The notes: generated by a model from the letters alone, not told the origin. A stretch of DNA of 64,000 nt from Methylococcaceae bacterium (GCA_013140705.1 JABFSH010000020.1:124001-188000); one strand, 5' to 3'. Positions 53,612 to 63,496 are shown, numbered from the stretch's first letter. Numbers and translations are program-made.

Positions 53612-56600
53612 ATGAAATCAGATGATAGACATAAGAAATTAGCGGTTGTTTTCCAACAAGTCCAGGACATCATCTTAAATCGGCAGGATTGGGTTACTGG
53701 TTTATTGCCGGCCAGTACCGCCGTTACCATTCATGGTAACTACACGGATGCCTGGGTTAGGGATAATGTATACAGTATTATGGCGGCATGGGGATTGGCG
53801 CTGGCTTATCGACGCGTCCAGGAAAACGAGGGGCGTACCTATGTACTTGAACAAAGTGTTGTCAAGCTGATGCGCGGTTTGTTGACGGCCATGATGCGGC
53901 AGGCAGCTAAAGTGGAAAAGTTCAAGCAAACCCAGAATCCGCTGGATGCGCTGCATGCCAAGTACGATACCCGCACCGGCGCCTGTGTTGTCGGTGATCA
54001 TGAATGGGGTCATCTGCAGCTTGATGCAACATCTTTGTTTCTTTTGATGCTGGCGCAAATGACGGCCTCCGGACTGCGTATTGTCTTTACGATTGATGAA
54101 GTGAATTTTGTGCAGAATCTGGTTCACTATATCAGTCGCACCTACCGGATTCCTGATTACGGCATTTGGGAGCGCGGAAATAAAATTAATCATGGCATTG
54201 CTGAACTGAATGCCAGTTCTGTCGGCATGGCAAAGGCGGCGCTTGAGGCCATGTCCGGCTTTAACCTGTTTGGCAAGGACGGCGGACAGGCGGCTGTCAT
54301 ACATGTGATCAGCGATGATATTGCACGAACCCGGATTGCGCTGGAGTCACTTTTACCACGAGAATCGATTTCCAAAGAAACGGACTCTGCCGTTCTCAGT
54401 ATTACCGGATTTCCTGCGTTTGCGGTCGACAATCAGACGATACGGGCAAAAACCGAGGCCATTATTTGTGGAAAACTGGAAGGTCGCTATGGTTGTAAAC
54501 GGTTCTTGTTAGATGGGCATCAAGCCGCAATAGAGGATAGTCATCGTCTTTATTATGAACCACATGAGCTTAAGCAATTCATGCATGTCGAGTGTGAATG
54601 GCCTTTATTTTTCACTTATTTGCTGCTGAATCATCTATTCAGCGGCAATGCCGAAGCGGCTGGTCATTATCGTAACAAACTGGAAAGTTTGTTGGTTGAG
54701 CAAAACGCACAACAATTATTACCGGAACTGTATATTGTTCCGAAAGAGTTGATTGCCGCAGAAAAAGCCAATCCACGCAGTCAGGAACGTGTTCCGAACG
54801 AAAATATTCCCCTGGTCTGGGCGCAAAGTCTTTTTATCCTGGGGTGTCTGATTCAGGATGGCTTGCTTGAACTGGAGGATATAGATCCGCTGGGCCGGCA
54901 TAAAGTTGTTGCGCAAAAGCAGTGCAAACTGCAAATTGCGCTGCTGGCACAGGATGAAACAGTACAGAACAATTTGATGGCAGAAGACATTGATACACAG
55001 ACGCTGGCAGAAATTGTACCCATTCAGGTCAGGGAGGCGATAGAGCTCGCCGAGGCTTATACCCATGTGGGTAGAAATGATCGTATCGGTCTGACTGGGC
55101 GTCCTTTGCGGCAATTGAGAACGCTAGCCACATCCAAGGTCTATGTATTATCGGGTGAACGCCTGGTGTTTTTACCACAATGTCTGAACCAGAAAGGTTT
55201 TTATCTTGCGATGGACAACCGTTTGCTGATGCAGCGTTTGCGTCTTGAATTTGCTTATATTTATAGGCATTGGGATCGGCAGGGTAATCCGCTCGTTGTC
55301 ATGAATATCAAACAGAACATGTTGGGCAGTCATAATCGTGAAGTTCTTATCGGCTTCATCAGGGAGTTGCAAAGTGGCTTGACGCAAGGTATTTCGGTGC
55401 AATTGGGTTTACTTTCCGATTTTGCGGAAACAGCAAGTTATGAAAAAATCAACTACCTGCATGATTTTCAATTTTCGATGGCTTCCTGGGAGGAAGCCGA
55501 GCGCTCATTTTTTCAGACGTTGCCAATAAATAGTGATCCGCCAGTACCTTTGGATACACAAGTATTGAGGGAGTGGGAAATTAGTCAGGAAGATACACTG
55601 ATCGAACAACTAAAATGCAATGCGAATCTTTACGCACAGCTTGAAGTGCTAACCTTGCTCAGTACGCGACATGGTCCGGGTTACAACACCGGCCTGACAG
55701 CGATAGATGGTAGACCAGCTTTGGTACGCGATTTACTGGATGAAATCTACGAGCGTGCCGGTGATCAGCATGTTTGGTATGTGGTCAGGCGTTGTGCGGG
55801 CCTGTTAGGCAAATACGATATCAATCTGGAGCAGGCGGCCACCGAGATACTGGTCAGGCAACATGCACTGACCCTGGGTCGTGCCTACAGCGGCAAGGCT
55901 ACATTGAGACGGCCAGCGGATTCATTTGAAATCTTGCAGATTATTCGCACATATAATAATGATGCGAGTGAACATATCGTCATTCAGGAATTGATTCTGT
56001 ATTTGGGGATGCTAATCAAATCGAATCCGGAATTGTTTACCGATATTCATACGATCAGGGTCGGTCATATTCTGCAATTGATTATTGTCAGGCAAAAGCG
56101 TGAATCCGGTTGCGCCACATTGGATGAGGCGTTTAATGCAATTCTTGCCTTATCGCCGTATCAATTGACGATCAAAGTCAAGGAAACACTCGAAGACTAC
56201 AGCAACTCCGAGGATCAGCTGGAATTGGCAGGAACCCTGCATTATGAAGGAACATTGTCTCAGTCTGGCAGTCCTGATCTTAGCCGTACGCGTTTTTCAC
56301 AAAGCATGAATCCCAAGGATAGTGGTGGCGTCGTTGGGTGGTATGAGTGGCGCGAACAGCAAGGCAGTTTGGGTCGGGAAAACAATGCATTTTTTGCAAA
56401 TGTGTGGGATATTCTGCATCATTGCAAGGGCTTGATGATCGGTGAAATGCTCAACAGCAAAAATCGTCTGGATAGTGAAAATATCTTGGCACAGATGACA
56501 TCCGGTGAACAAAGTTTTAAACTTCACGTCAATCATTTGCTGAATAAAATTCAATCGGCCGTTTATCGGCAATTAACGGTGGAAGCCTTGAAGGCAATTG

Positions 56601-56824
56601 CGTCCATTTTTCGGGATAACGCATCTTTGCACATTGATGATACCTTGCTCATCGACATTATCATTGAACATGCCGTGAAGATTAATTGGTTACAGGGCCA
56701 TCCGGAAAGCAAAGACAATTATGACGAGTGTGTATCGCTGGCATGGCAGGACTTTTATCAGTTACCACCGCATCATGTGGCAAACAGCGTGTTGGATGCA
56801 TTAATTCATTTACTTAATAAATAA
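53612..56824 (+). CDS. GH15/phosphorylase-kinase-like protein
   Basis: A 1070-residue protein whose first 450 residues resemble the glucoamylase-like fold of GH15 and of phosphorylase kinase alpha/beta subunits. TDAWVRDNVYSIMAAWGLALAY, DHEWGHLQLDATSLFLLML and YGIWERGNKINHGIAELNASSVGMAK are the signature segments. The C-terminal 600 residues are helical and of unclear relationship. It has no signal peptide. Its role may be glucan hydrolysis or regulation of glucan breakdown. It is followed by glucokinase after 67 bases. Confidence 0.8.
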   Translation: MKSDDRHKKLAVVFQQVQDIILNRQDWVTGLLPASTAVTIHGNYTDAWVRDNVYSIMAAWGLALAYRRVQENEGRTYVLEQSVVKLMRGLLTAMMRQAAKVEKFKQTQNPLDALHAKYDTRTGACVVGDHEWGHLQLDATSLFLLMLAQMTASGLRIVFTIDEVNFVQNLVHYISRTYRIPDYGIWERGNKINHGIAELNASSVGMAKAALEAMSGFNLFGKDGGQAAVIHVISDDIARTRIALESLLPRESISKETDSAVLSITGFPAFAVDNQTIRAKTEAIICGKLEGRYGCKRFLLDGHQAAIEDSHRLYYEPHELKQFMHVECEWPLFFTYLLLNHLFSGNAEAAGHYRNKLESLLVEQNAQQLLPELYIVPKELIAAEKANPRSQERVPNENIPLVWAQSLFILGCLIQDGLLELEDIDPLGRHKVVAQKQCKLQIALLAQDETVQNNLMAEDIDTQTLAEIVPIQVREAIELAEAYTHVGRNDRIGLTGRPLRQLRTLATSKVYVLSGERLVFLPQCLNQKGFYLAMDNRLLMQRLRLEFAYIYRHWDRQGNPLVVMNIKQNMLGSHNREVLIGFIRELQSGLTQGISVQLGLLSDFAETASYEKINYLHDFQFSMASWEEAERSFFQTLPINSDPPVPLDTQVLREWEISQEDTLIEQLKCNANLYAQLEVLTLLSTRHGPGYNTGLTAIDGRPALVRDLLDEIYERAGDQHVWYVVRRCAGLLGKYDINLEQAATEILVRQHALTLGRAYSGKATLRRPADSFEILQIIRTYNNDASEHIVIQELILYLGMLIKSNPELFTDIHTIRVGHILQLIIVRQKRESGCATLDEAFNAILALSPYQLTIKVKETLEDYSNSEDQLELAGTLHYEGTLSQSGSPDLSRTRFSQSMNPKDSGGVVGWYEWREQQGSLGRENNAFFANVWDILHHCKGLMIGEMLNSKNRLDSENILAQMTSGEQSFKLHVNHLLNKIQSAVYRQLTVEALKAIASIFRDNASLHIDDTLLIDIIIEHAVKINWLQGHPESKDNYDECVSLAWQDFYQLPPHHVANSVLDALIHLLNK

Positions 56825-56891
56825 AATTAGATAAGTAAAGTAACCTGTGATTTGTTCATAGCCATAATAAATAATTAGCAAGGAGATCATT

Positions 56892-57866
56892 GTGATTCTG
56901 GCAGGCGATATCGGAGGAACCAAAACAGTTTTGTCCCTGTTGAGCAGAGATGCCGACGGTTCTCTTGTCTGTGTGCAGGAGCAGTCGTTCTCAAGTTTAC
57001 AATTCGCTGAATTTGATAATATTTTGACGGCTTTTTTGCCGGCTGATGTAACCATCAAAACGGCCTGCTTTGGTGTTGCCGGACCCGTTGTCAATCAACG
57101 TTGTCAAACAACCAATCTGCCTTGGCTACTGGATGCCGCCGAGCTTAGAGTAAAATTGGGCACGGAAAAGGTAAAGCTTCTGAACGATCTGGAAGCGATG
57201 GCTCTGGGCATGTTGTACCTGCCGGAGCAGGATCTGATCGAGTTGAATCCTGATGCAGTTGAGCAAACGGGCACTATTGCTGTTATTGCAGCCGGAACAG
57301 GTTTGGGAGAAGCCATTCTGTATTGGGATGGCAATAAACACCAACCGATGGCCACTGAAGGCGGTCACACCGATTTTGCAGCACAAAACGCTCAGCAGGA
57401 TCAGTTGCTGGCGTATTTAAGATGTCGCTATCCGGAGCATGTCAGCTGTGAGCGTTTAATTTCCGGTATCGGTTTCAGTCATCTGTATGATTTTCTGTGT
57501 GAGCAGGGATTTGCGTCGCCTTGTCGTGATGTGCCTGAATGTCAAGGGGATGTCGATAGGAATGCTGTCATATCGCGGCTGGGGGTTGCTGGAGAAGATC
57601 CCTTGTGTGCGGAAGTCGTGCGTCTATTTGTGGATCTTTACGGTGCAGAAACCGGTAATTTAGCCTTGAAGACTCTGGCGACGGGAGGGGTTTATGTCGG
57701 TGGCGGCATTGCACCTAAAATTCTTCCGGTTCTGCAGTCAGGTCAATTTATCCAATCGTTCAAGGCAAAAGGCCGTTTTTATAACTTACTGAACACAGTT
57801 TCCGTCAAAATATCGATGAATCCGCGCACTCCATTAATTGGCGCCATCCATTATTTCGAGCAATAG
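56892..57866 (+). CDS. glk: Glucokinase
   Basis: A 324-residue ROK-independent bacterial glucokinase (Glk type). The start GTG at 56892 follows AGGAG by 6 bases. ILAGDIGGTKTVLSLLS is the phosphate-binding loop, CFGVAGPV and LLNDLEAMA hold substrate contacts, AAGTGLGEA is the adenosine motif, and the aspartate of LNDLEA is the probable base. It probably shares a transcript with the GH15-like gene, so glucose freed from a glucan could be phosphorylated. Confidence 0.93.
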   Translation: MILAGDIGGTKTVLSLLSRDADGSLVCVQEQSFSSLQFAEFDNILTAFLPADVTIKTACFGVAGPVVNQRCQTTNLPWLLDAAELRVKLGTEKVKLLNDLEAMALGMLYLPEQDLIELNPDAVEQTGTIAVIAAGTGLGEAILYWDGNKHQPMATEGGHTDFAAQNAQQDQLLAYLRCRYPEHVSCERLISGIGFSHLYDFLCEQGFASPCRDVPECQGDVDRNAVISRLGVAGEDPLCAEVVRLFVDLYGAETGNLALKTLATGGVYVGGGIAPKILPVLQSGQFIQSFKAKGRFYNLLNTVSVKISMNPRTPLIGAIHYFEQ

Positions 57867-58038
57867 CCTCAAAAACAGCGACTGAGCCTCGGTATCGACA
57901 TGCCGCCGAGGAGGACTTTAGATATTCAGCACGAACGGCATGCCGAGTATGGCGCAAGTTCGCGAGCTAGTTTTGAAGGAATTTTGAGCCACCTCTTATT
58001 TCCATGGGTATTTTCAAGTGATAAGCGTAAAGTCAATA

Positions 58039-58063
58039 ACGCACTAAGGAGTGGATAGTGCGT
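58039..58063. terminator. Stable hairpin downstream of glk
   Basis: ACGCACTA (58039-58046) and TAGTGCGT (58056-58063) form a perfect 8-base stem with a 9-base loop. No T-tract follows, so it may be a processing or protection structure rather than a true terminator. Confidence 0.35.
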
Positions 58064-58093
58064 AGGTACGGCTAGCGATGATGCGCTTTTCAT

Positions 58094-58141
58094 TGCACCA
58101 AACTGGGTCGATAGGTTGGGCGCAGGTGTTTTCGTGGTGCA
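58094..58141. promoter_or_regulatory. NtrC-like enhancer half-sites
   Basis: TGCACCA (58094-58100) and its inverse TGGTGCA (58135-58141) match the two halves of the NtrC consensus. They lie about 145 and 105 bases before the predicted sigma54 start, the usual distance for enhancer sites. Confidence 0.5.
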
Positions 58142-58215
58142 AAAAGTAAGTGTTGTGGCCTCTAGCTGGCGAATTTACTGGGTTTATTCCGTGTAAACTC
58201 TACGTCTGACAACGT

Positions 58216-58230
58216 TGGCATGAACTATGC
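58216..58230 (+). promoter_or_regulatory. Sigma54-like promoter
   Basis: TGGCATGAACTATGC matches TGGCAC-N5-TTGC with two mismatches and the exact GG-N10-GC spacing. With the final C at -12, transcription would start at 58242. Confidence 0.55.
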
Positions 58231-58241
58231 TTCACATAAAG

Positions 58242-58309
58242 TGAGTCATCCTCCTCGTGTGTTGTACCTTCCTTGGCGCTATTCCTAAACAGAACTAGCG
58301 CCATTTTTT
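58242..58309 (+). ncRNA. Candidate short sigma54-dependent RNA or attenuated leader
   Basis: The predicted transcript is 68 bases. A single-stranded C/U-rich part contains TCCTCCTC (58249-58256) and CCTTCCTT (58267-58274), which look like anti-ribosome-binding-site motifs. It is followed by a perfect hairpin GGCGCTA/TAGCGCC (58275-58281 with 58296-58302) and six T residues, an intrinsic terminator. The region therefore has promoter, short body and terminator of a small RNA; alternatively the terminator attenuates the ATP-grasp operon, which begins 58 bases later. There is no small frame with gene-like features inside. Confidence 0.5.
58275..58309 (+). terminator. Intrinsic terminator of the short RNA / operon attenuator
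   Basis: A 7-base perfect GC-rich stem with a 14-base loop, then A and six T residues. It stands between a sigma54-like promoter and the ATP-grasp gene. Confidence 0.7.
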
Positions 58310-58366
58310 ATTAACTTTGCTGAAAATTAGATCTATCCAGCCTAAAGCGTAAATCGGAGATTAGAA

Positions 58367-59815
58367 ATGACATCATTATGGGATCATTACACAGTCACCA
58401 ACGCCTACGATGAAATGCGGTGCTCCTCAAACTTGGCCCGGCCCTCCAGTTCACGGTTAAGCCATTATCTGAACAGCCTGGATGGCAAGGCTCTGGAGGC
58501 AAGAAAATCCGCTGCGGAAATGGCGATTCTCGAAATGGGCATCACGTTCACTGTTTACAGTGATGAGGGCAATATCGATAGAGCCTGGCCATTCGACATT
58601 ATTCCGCGCATCATTGAATACAAGGAATGGCTGCACGTAGAAAACGGATTAAAACAGCGTCTTAAAGCATTAAATTGTTTTATTGACGACATGTACAACG
58701 AACAGACTTTCTTGAAAGAGGGTTTAATCCCCGCAGAAATCATCACTAGTTCGAGAAACTTTATCGAAGAATGCGTTGGCATGCATCCTAAGCACGGTGT
58801 TTGGGCCAACATTTGCGGCACCGATCTGATCAGGGATACAGATGGTACGTTCTATGTCCTGGAAGATAATTTGCGTGTTCCATCCGGTGTGTCTTACATG
58901 ATCGAAAATCGTGTCATCACCAAGCGAGTATTTCCGGAACTGCTTCAGGATTTGAATGTGTTGCCTGTCGACGGTTATCCTGCGCATCTTCTTGAAATGC
59001 TGGTTTCGATTGCACCCGAAGACAAGAGCAGGCCGCGCATTGCGGTACTGACGCCCGGTATTTATAACTCGGCCTATTTCGAGCACGCCTTCCTTGCGCA
59101 ACAAATGGGTGCAGAGTTGGTTGAGGGTGCTGATTTGGTCGTCAAATCCGATGACTGCGTCTATATGCGCACGATAAACGGCCTGGAAAAAGTCGATGTG
59201 ATTTACCGCCGTATTGATGATCAGTTTCTGGATCCTGAGGTTTTTCGCAAAGATTCCTTATTGGGCGCAAAAGGTTTGATAAGGGCTTGGAAAGCCGGCA
59301 ATTTGGCACTGGCGAACGCCCCTGGAGCAGGGGTTGCCGATGATAAAGTGGTTTATTCGTATGTGCCGGACATGATCCGCTACTATCTAAATGAAGAGCC
59401 GATCATACCTAATGTAGAAACTTATCTTTGCAGTAATCCGGATCATCTGGATTATGTTCTTAAGCATTTGGCCGAGTTGGTCGTAAAGCCCGCCAACGAA
59501 TCTGGTGGCTATGGCATGCTTGTGGGACCGCACGCATCCTTCGCAGAAATCATGAAATTTCATAAAATCATTCAGGAAAATCCCCGGAATTACATCGCTC
59601 AGCCCACCTTGGCGCTATCAACTTGCCCGACATTATGTGACAATAAACTGGAACCTCGGCATATCGATCTGCGACCATTCATCCTGCAAGGTGATAGCAG
59701 TTTTGTGACGGCTGGCGGACTCACCAGGGTTGCTCTGCAAAGAGGGTCTCTGGTCGTTAATTCCTCGCAAGGCGGGGGTAGTAAAGATACCTGGATAATC
59801 AACACGGAGACCTAG
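58367..59815 (+). CDS. Circularly permuted ATP-grasp protein (COG2308)
   Basis: A 482-residue amidoligase-type ATP-grasp, separate from alpha-E here. GNIDRAWPFDIIPRII, YNEQTFLKEGLIPAEI, LEDNLRVPSGVSYMIENR, VYRRIDDQFLDP and the end TAGGLTRVALQRGSLVVNSSQGGGSKDTW are the family features. It resembles the N-terminal half of the fusion at 45632-48202. It is followed by alpha-E with a gap of three bases. Its promoter region contains the NtrC/sigma54-like sites and a terminator, so expression may depend on nitrogen status. Confidence 0.92.
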   Translation: MTSLWDHYTVTNAYDEMRCSSNLARPSSSRLSHYLNSLDGKALEARKSAAEMAILEMGITFTVYSDEGNIDRAWPFDIIPRIIEYKEWLHVENGLKQRLKALNCFIDDMYNEQTFLKEGLIPAEIITSSRNFIEECVGMHPKHGVWANICGTDLIRDTDGTFYVLEDNLRVPSGVSYMIENRVITKRVFPELLQDLNVLPVDGYPAHLLEMLVSIAPEDKSRPRIAVLTPGIYNSAYFEHAFLAQQMGAELVEGADLVVKSDDCVYMRTINGLEKVDVIYRRIDDQFLDPEVFRKDSLLGAKGLIRAWKAGNLALANAPGAGVADDKVVYSYVPDMIRYYLNEEPIIPNVETYLCSNPDHLDYVLKHLAELVVKPANESGGYGMLVGPHASFAEIMKFHKIIQENPRNYIAQPTLALSTCPTLCDNKLEPRHIDLRPFILQGDSSFVTAGGLTRVALQRGSLVVNSSQGGGSKDTWIINTET

Positions 59816-59818
59816 ACT

Positions 59819-60757
59819 ATGCTGTCCCGCTCGGCCGAACGACTCTACTGGCTCGCCCGCTATCTGGAACGGACCGAAAATTCGGCTCGTCTTCTCAGCG
59901 TTTACATGAACTTGATGTTCGATTTGCCTTTGGGCGTGGAAATGAGCTGGCGCTATCTGCTTAATATTTGTGGCGCTGAAGAGGCTTTTTTTCACCTGTA
60001 CCAGGAACCGAACGAACAGAACACGATGAGTTTTTTGCTGACAGAAACTGCGAATCCTGGGTCGTTATTCTCATCCTTGCAATTTGCCCGCGAAAATATT
60101 CGCACGTCTCGTGATCAGATGCCCGACGAAGCTTGGCAGCTGGTCAATGAAATGTATCTGTATGCAAAAAATAATTCGGCGCTGGTGTCGCAACGCAGAG
60201 GACGAGTCTTGTTTCTGCAGGAAATAATGCAGGGTTGTCAACGCTTTACAGGATTTCTATCGGGCGCAATGAGCCATGATCATGCCTTACGTTTTATTCG
60301 TCTGGGTCGAAGTATTGAACGTGCCGATATGACGACGCGCATTCTGGATATTGGTTCATTGCTGTTGGCTGATAACCGAAGCGAAATCATGCGCGAATAT
60401 GAAAGCTCACTCTGGATCAACGTTCTCAAGTCGTTGAGCGCGTTTTTGATGTACCGAAAGCATCGCCGCCACCGCATCAACAGTGACGATGTGCTGGACT
60501 ATCTGCTGAAGGATAAGGATTTCCCTCGCGCTGTTGTCCATTGCATCAAAGAATTACAGCGATATATCTATCTATTACCTAACGCAGGCGGGCTCAAGGA
60601 GAGCCTGATCAAGCTGGAGCTATTTTTGCTGGACGTCAATATCAAGAAAACGACGCCAACGCAATTGCACGAGTTGCTCGACTATATTCAAGCCCATCTC
60701 GGTGACACACACAACCAGATTGCTGCGGCGTGGTTTTTGCCGAAGTATGGTACGTGA
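59819..60757 (+). CDS. Alpha-E domain protein (COG2307)
   Basis: A 312-residue, wholly helical alpha-E protein that starts MLSRSAERLYWLARYLERTENSARL, the family signature, and contains FIRLGRSIERADMTTRILD in the middle. It partners the ATP-grasp encoded three bases upstream. The role is not established; it is thought to assist amide-bond formation on an unknown molecule. Downstream the strand changes. Confidence 0.92.
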   Translation: MLSRSAERLYWLARYLERTENSARLLSVYMNLMFDLPLGVEMSWRYLLNICGAEEAFFHLYQEPNEQNTMSFLLTETANPGSLFSSLQFARENIRTSRDQMPDEAWQLVNEMYLYAKNNSALVSQRRGRVLFLQEIMQGCQRFTGFLSGAMSHDHALRFIRLGRSIERADMTTRILDIGSLLLADNRSEIMREYESSLWINVLKSLSAFLMYRKHRRHRINSDDVLDYLLKDKDFPRAVVHCIKELQRYIYLLPNAGGLKESLIKLELFLLDVNIKKTTPTQLHELLDYIQAHLGDTHNQIAAAWFLPKYGT

Positions 60758-60877
60758 GCATAGATATCTATACAATTTTTCACCGCAACACAAACAAGCG
60801 AAATTCAAAAAATTATCCGATCATGGTAGGAACATGCTTAGAGCGGAATTACTGGGATTAGTTATCGCTCCTTTCCC

Positions 60878-62566
60878 TTAGCGCTCAGAAAGCAGAGTTC
60901 GGTTGGCAATGTATATCGTCAAAATCGGCAAGGCAAAACCTAATAACATGACGGTAAAAAATAGTCCGCCTAACTGGCTGTAATCCGCCGGAACTGAAAC
61001 TACGCCGGTCACTGTATTTTTGATTTCCCGGGTAATAACAAATTGCTGGTTAAGCAACTTGGTCAACAACTGTGACAGCGAAAGCGCCAAGTTTATCAGA
61101 GCGGCCATCACTGCAAAATAAGTAGCTTTTAATTGCGGTGGTGCAGAGTTGGCAATCCATGCCAGGATGGGAATCATGGCAATTTGTCCTAGCGGCGATT
61201 CCAGAGCCGTATCGACCAAAGCGATAAATCGTGCATCAATGAAGTTTGCGATATGGGCTTGAGTCCATTCATGAAAACCATAGAACAGCGCTATTTCCGG
61301 TAAATTAAGCACGGTAAAGGTAACGGTCAATGTGATAATAATGTCGGTGATCGACCGTTCGGATAGATATCTGCGAAACAAGACCATGCCAAACAAGGTC
61401 AAACTGCTGGAAATCAAAGATAGTTTCGATAAAAACGCCTGATCGAAACCTAACTCGTCGATCATCCACCAGGTGGACCCCGCTCCCGTGGTCGGAACGG
61501 CACGAAAGGCGAAGATAACCAAAGCGGTACCGAACAATTGCTTTTTATCGCTGGAAGAAAGTTCATTGGTCAAATGCCACATCAGAAACAGTACAATTGA
61601 CAGAGAACCGGCAAAGATCAGTTCCTCGTTATACGGAACATTGGAAATTCCCATAACAACGGCAAAAAAGGTAAAGCTGAGGCTGCCGACTAAAATTCGC
61701 CAATCAATATCGGGCAACTCATTGGGCCTTGCCAACAGACGGTCAATATCTTCAAATTCATAGCCCTGTGCAGCGAGTCGCCATTCCTGATTAGAACGAA
61801 GGTAAGCAGCAAGAAAAACACCAAAGACAGAGATGACCGGAATCACCAACGCCCATCGATAGATCTGCACATAAATCGCTGCCTGGGCAGGAGCATCCAT
61901 GTTCGCCACGTCTCTGAATAAATAGACATTGGCTAATGCCACTATCAGTGTGCCGCCGATAATAGCGACTCTCCCCAGGGTTTGCATTGTGGTATGCGCC
62001 AGTTGTATTTGCTCCACAGGAATCGGCTTGCCATCTTCATCAAATCGGGAAACTGCTTCAACGGTCATGGCATCAGCCACCGTATCCTGAATGACATATC
62101 CGATAGGCGCAAGCAAAGTCGCCACTACAAACCAGGTTTCCACGGACAGTCGACTGGACATCGAATTCGCAGAGGTAATAAGATTCAGCATGATCAACAA
62201 GCTGGCTGCAATCAATGCTGCGCCCAGATAGATTATTTTTGCCTTGTGCCGCCAAAGTAAGTCGACCAAATGACCAATTGGCATTTTCATGGCCCACGGC
62301 ATCATGGCCCAAAAACCGAGGGTTGCAAGAAACTCGGCGGTTAGTCCCAGATAATCCTTCACGAAAAAAGTCCCTACGATCCCGGTTAAACCGGACACGC
62401 CGGCTGCCAAATAGATCATCATAGGGGGCACATAACTCAAGCGCATTTGCCGGACAAGATCGAAAACACTCCTGTCAATCCAGACTTGCAGGCGCTGAAA
62501 AAAACCAGTTAATTGCAATAAGCCACGACTAAATTCAAAGTCATTTGACATTAACATTCCTCCCAA
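60878..62566 (-). CDS. BT1/folate-biopterin-type MFS transporter
   Basis: A 562-residue membrane protein with 12 or more transmembrane helices. GYVIQDTVADAMTVEAV resembles the QDxxADALVVE motif of the BT1 (folate/biopterin) branch of the major facilitator superfamily, and a long helix-loop connects the two halves. The start may be a methionine five codons later. Substrate is unknown. It stands alone between alpha-E and the glucan phosphorylase relic. Confidence 0.8.
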   Translation of the reverse strand: MGGMLMSNDFEFSRGLLQLTGFFQRLQVWIDRSVFDLVRQMRLSYVPPMMIYLAAGVSGLTGIVGTFFVKDYLGLTAEFLATLGFWAMMPWAMKMPIGHLVDLLWRHKAKIIYLGAALIAASLLIMLNLITSANSMSSRLSVETWFVVATLLAPIGYVIQDTVADAMTVEAVSRFDEDGKPIPVEQIQLAHTTMQTLGRVAIIGGTLIVALANVYLFRDVANMDAPAQAAIYVQIYRWALVIPVISVFGVFLAAYLRSNQEWRLAAQGYEFEDIDRLLARPNELPDIDWRILVGSLSFTFFAVVMGISNVPYNEELIFAGSLSIVLFLMWHLTNELSSSDKKQLFGTALVIFAFRAVPTTGAGSTWWMIDELGFDQAFLSKLSLISSSLTLFGMVLFRRYLSERSITDIIITLTVTFTVLNLPEIALFYGFHEWTQAHIANFIDARFIALVDTALESPLGQIAMIPILAWIANSAPPQLKATYFAVMAALINLALSLSQLLTKLLNQQFVITREIKNTVTGVVSVPADYSQLGGLFFTVMLLGFALPILTIYIANRTLLSER

Positions 62567-62573
62567 ATCAAAT

Positions 62574-63354
62574 CAATCAATGGCTGCTAAAAAGTCAATT
62601 GCTTGGATATAAATTAACCCAGAAAATATGTTTTGTTTCAGCGGATTCAGACAGTCGCGATGATAAGGTTTGATACGCGGCGTGTAATCAGAAATGGGCG
62701 GAACCGCGTGCTGAAACAAAACCATTGACAGCGCCTGCTAGCGCTTGTTCAATCTGCATCGATTGAATGGAAAATGAATCATCCTCGGGCGTATCTGCAA
62801 ACAGCTCAACGCTGACTTCGTCTGGCGACAATTCGCCAAGATAAACCTGCAAACTGAACAGATATTGATTATCCTGGGTTTCCGGGATATTGGTCTGTAT
62901 ATTCAGCTCGCGCGCATATACATCCCTGACAAACTTGACCAGTCGGTTGCGATTTTTGGCGCGCAGGTTCCACAATGCTTCATCAGTCGCTCGGCTGAAT
63001 TGTTCAGACAGATTGGCCTGCCCACTACACCAGCGGAGTTTCCCGGATAAATTGGTCCAGAGTTTATCCGCTTCCATCGAATCCCAGACAGGAACATGAA
63101 CGCCTTTGGTAACATGCGTGACAGGCGTTTCAAAACGAGACCCGTTGGGGAACAGTGGACTGAACATTTGCCGGCTGACTGAGCCATGCAAACGGCTGGC
63201 GCCAATGATACTAGCGCTGCCTGCCACGGGCCATATTGAACGACGAATCAGCTCTGGTTGAATAGGGATTTCTGCCCAGATCGAGCAGTGCTTCCATATC
63301 AATGCCCAGTTTTTTGATATAAGGGCGAATGGAGGTTGTGTTGAATTTATTCAC
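62574..63354 (-). pseudogene. Decayed alpha-glucan phosphorylase
   Basis: Three reading frames carry parts of one gene. From about 63354 one frame reads IRPYIKKLGIDMEALLDLGRNP; a second frame reads GASRLHGSVSRQMFSPLFPN and VTHVTKGVHVPVWDSMEADKLW; after a stop at 62688 a third frame reads DYTPRIKPYH. These match successive parts of a GT35-type glucan phosphorylase. Large parts are missing, including several hundred residues between the VTHVTKGVHVP domain and the C-terminal VYLGELSPDEV segment. The longest open frame is 204 codons and should not be taken as a whole gene. Confidence 0.75.
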
Positions 63355-63496
63355 TTTTTTCCGTTCGTGGTCGACTGCATGGATGCAGGAGGTAGGGCAC
63401 CGACAGTAGGCGCTTTAGGCGACGCAGGGAGCAGTTGCCGAGACCCCGTTGAACCACAGACTGAAATATTGCATGTGTACCTCAGCAGATAAAAAA
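63303..63496. other. Short intergenic stretch with repeat-like sequence
   Basis: The part up to 63354 belongs to the phosphorylase relic. Beyond it lies GC-rich, repeat-like sequence (around 63370-63450) of the sort that recurs in such genomes, though no second copy occurs in this window. No gene is seen. Confidence 0.35.
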
